Source: Ichthyophis bannanicus (taxonomy: Eukaryota > Chordata > Amphibia > Gymnophiona > Ichthyophiidae). From it: DNA of 64,000 nucleotides. Under the pieces are notes generated by a model. That model did not search any database and was not told where the DNA came from. It saw nothing but the letters and a program-made list of their open reading frames with translations. The position numbers and the translations under genes were made by a program. This document shows positions 62,779 through 64,000 of the stretch, piece by piece. Location: the NCBI GenBank assembly GCA_033557465.1, contig JAWIIG010000037.1, positions 2,108,001-2,172,000 on the forward strand. Direction: 5' to 3'. Each line of letters opens with the position of its first letter. The stretch's first letter is position 1.

Positions 62779-63378
62779 CTTTCTCTGAGCAAACACATCA
62801 GCCATCACAAAGAAACCTAACTTTGTTCTTTATTTCCACTGCAAACAGCTCTTAAAGCAGGATTTGGGCTCACACAGTAGCAGCCAGCCAGCTAAAGGCT
62901 TTCAGCTGGTCCATTGATAGTAATTAGGGCTGCACCTGATTGTGTGTGTGAGCAAGGGAGAATCACTGCTGAGATCGGCGTGGAAAATAAGCAGAAGTTA
63001 ACCTAACCAGCAAAGTTTATTCTTTACTTTGTGCCTTTGTATTTGGTAATTACTTGCTAAGAAAACATTAGCTAATTGCCTGACAAGCTGAAGGTTGTTT
63101 TCTGGCTTACTTTGTGACTTTTTGTTATCCCTTTAAACACTGCAAGCAAGTAACCTCATTTATAGTGCTATCAAGCATACATGTGCTGGGTGAATTAAAC
63201 CCCATCAATAAAAGAAGTATTTTATTGATCTTACCACTTGGTTTCACAACTCAAATTATTGTCATCAGCTGTGTTTGGGAGTGAATGAACTACAATACCC
63301 ACAATACCTTGCAAGAATCATATGAATATATGCATCGTCAAGATTGTGTAAGTTCTCACCCTAGGCAGCCGTCTGACA
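61831..63378 (+). mobile_element. 5' LTR of a Ty3/Gypsy-like retrotransposon
   Basis: A 1,548-bp LTR starts TG ('tgtgataagg') and ends CA ('gccgtctgaca'). It has a polyadenylation signal 'aataaaag' near 63,208 and is followed after two bases by a primer-binding-site-like 'tggcgtagtttttcgg'. It inserted into a CR1 3' end. The target duplication and 3' LTR are outside the window. An open coding-like region occupies most of the U3 part. A truncated relative lies at 40,394. Confidence 0.75.
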
Positions 63379-63380
63379 AA

Positions 63381-63398
63381 TGGCGTAGTTTTTCGGAT
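63381..63398 (+). promoter_or_regulatory. Primer-binding-site-like sequence
   Basis: 'tggcgtagtttttcgg' starts two bases after the LTR terminal CA. PBSs of vertebrate Ty3/Gypsy elements sit exactly here and start TGG to pair with the CCA end of a tRNA. The tRNA species was not determined. Confidence 0.5.
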
Positions 63399-63723
63399 TG
63401 CTTTTGCACCAAGAGGATTTACTTGTTGTGGATTACAAATAAAAGTCAAGTTTAAAGCTGTAAGAAGATTTTTCCCACATCTGCACTTTGGAAGAAAAGT
63501 GGTTGTTCCAGGAAGCTGTCCCAGATGAAAAGACCCTGTGAAAAGCTGGATTCATCACTGAGACAAGGTAATATGTACCTCGGCATGTCTAGTGGTGGAT
63601 GTGTGTAAGCACAGGGGGTAATTGGAAAAAAAAAAAAAAAAAGTTGAAAAAAAGAAACCCCACACCTGGTTGGAAGGTGCTGCTCTTTGGTTTTTTTTTT
63701 TCTCTTTTCTTGCAGGGGTCAGG
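63399..63723 (+). other. Leader between LTR and gag
   Basis: Untranslated leader with an A-run at 63,628-63,643 and a T-run at 63,691-63,702. A pyrimidine tract followed by 'ttgcag' at 63,711-63,716 looks like a splice acceptor just before the gag start, so the leader may be spliced. Confidence 0.4.
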
Positions 63724-64000
63724 ATGGATCCGAGGGAGATGGCTCAGTGGATGGCAGCCCAATTTTGCAAGCAGCAGGAGCTATCACAGCAGGCCCAGGA
63801 CACTGCTGTGAAGGCCTTGATGGGACAGCAGAAACCAGTGCTTGATCTGGTGCAAGCTCTAGTACAGCTGCAGAGCCAAAGTGGAACAGATGCAAGACCA
63901 GCAGTTAGTACTGGTGCACCACATGTGGACACTGTGGGACTCAATCAAGGGATTGGGGCATTTAATTTTGGGAAATTAACTCCAGAAGATAATGTTGATG
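63724..64000 (+). CDS. Gag-like protein of the Ty3/Gypsy element, N-terminal part
   Basis: The ATG at 63,724 (MDPREMAQWMAAQFCKQQEL) opens a frame that is still open at the window end, 92 codons. The glutamine-rich helical N-terminus and the block FNFGKLTPEDNVD match the start of the capsid-like domain of vertebrate Ty3/Gypsy Gag proteins, where a similar 'L-x-PEDD-x-x-x-FL' motif is common. It follows an LTR and a PBS-like site, as gag should. Gag forms the particle that packages element RNA. Protease and polymerase lie beyond the window. Confidence 0.7.
   Translation, partial: MDPREMAQWMAAQFCKQQELSQQAQDTAVKALMGQQKPVLDLVQALVQLQSQSGTDARPAVSTGAPHVDTVGLNQGIGAFNFGKLTPEDNVD

Overview
This is vertebrate nuclear DNA, and almost all of it is transposable-element sequence. 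There are no bacterial operons or prokaryotic signals. The mix of CR1, L2-like and L1 LINEs, a Penelope-like element, PIF/Harbinger transposons, a Tigger-type element, tRNA-derived SINEs, Ty3/Gypsy and retroviral LTRs fits an amphibian or non-avian reptile. From memory of similar CR1 3' ends I favour a caecilian, but this is inference.

The only host coding sequence I can support is two exons on the minus strand, at 56,876-56,995 (40 codons) and 30,616-30,752 (45 codons plus 2 bases). Both have consensus splice sites and compatible phases. Together they read as part of the FERM domain of an FRMPD-family scaffold protein, most like FRMPD1. The window is therefore largely intronic to that gene, and the intron between the two exons is about 26.1 kb.

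Layout. 1-2 kb: tRNA-derived SINE-like repeats. 3.2-4.0 kb: a possible solo LTR. 4.15-6.7 kb: a PIF/Harbinger element with a Myb-like gene and a convergent transposase remnant. 6.7-16.7 kb: a minus-strand LINE split by a Tigger-type element (7,287-8,219) and by a near full-length L1 (10,400-15,999) with matching target-site duplications. 16.9-18.5 kb: a hairpin MITE and a CR1 copy with an open reverse-transcriptase frame. 18.8-20.1 kb: a Harbinger transposase remnant. 20.5-22 kb: minisatellite and CA-rich DNA. 22.9-25.1 kb: an L2-like LINE with an internal tandem duplication. 25.1-27.3 kb: another Harbinger. 27.8-28.8 kb: another L2-like copy. 31.4-35.6 kb: a CR1 broken by a solo LTR (32,555-33,207) and two short retroposons. 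35.6-38.9 kb: an L2-like LINE with endonuclease and RT. 38.9-43.6 kb: LINE parts on both strands around an LTR fragment. 44.0-45.3 kb: a C-rich minisatellite. 46.3-52.3 kb: a CR1 relic that received two ORF1-only L1 derivatives and a Penelope-like element with 315-bp inverted arms. 57.1-60.5 kb: a CR1 containing a hairpin MITE that is itself interrupted. 61.8-64.0 kb: the 5' LTR, leader and start of gag of a Ty3/Gypsy-like element that leaves the window.

The most unusual signals are five: the ORF1-only L1 derivatives; the Penelope element with hammerhead-like motifs in both arms; an LTR family whose reading frame is open from the first LTR base; a hairpin MITE whose empty site is preserved in a paralogous CR1; and deep nesting in which paralogous copies supply the pre-insertion sequence. 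All family names come from reading translations by eye; no search was run.
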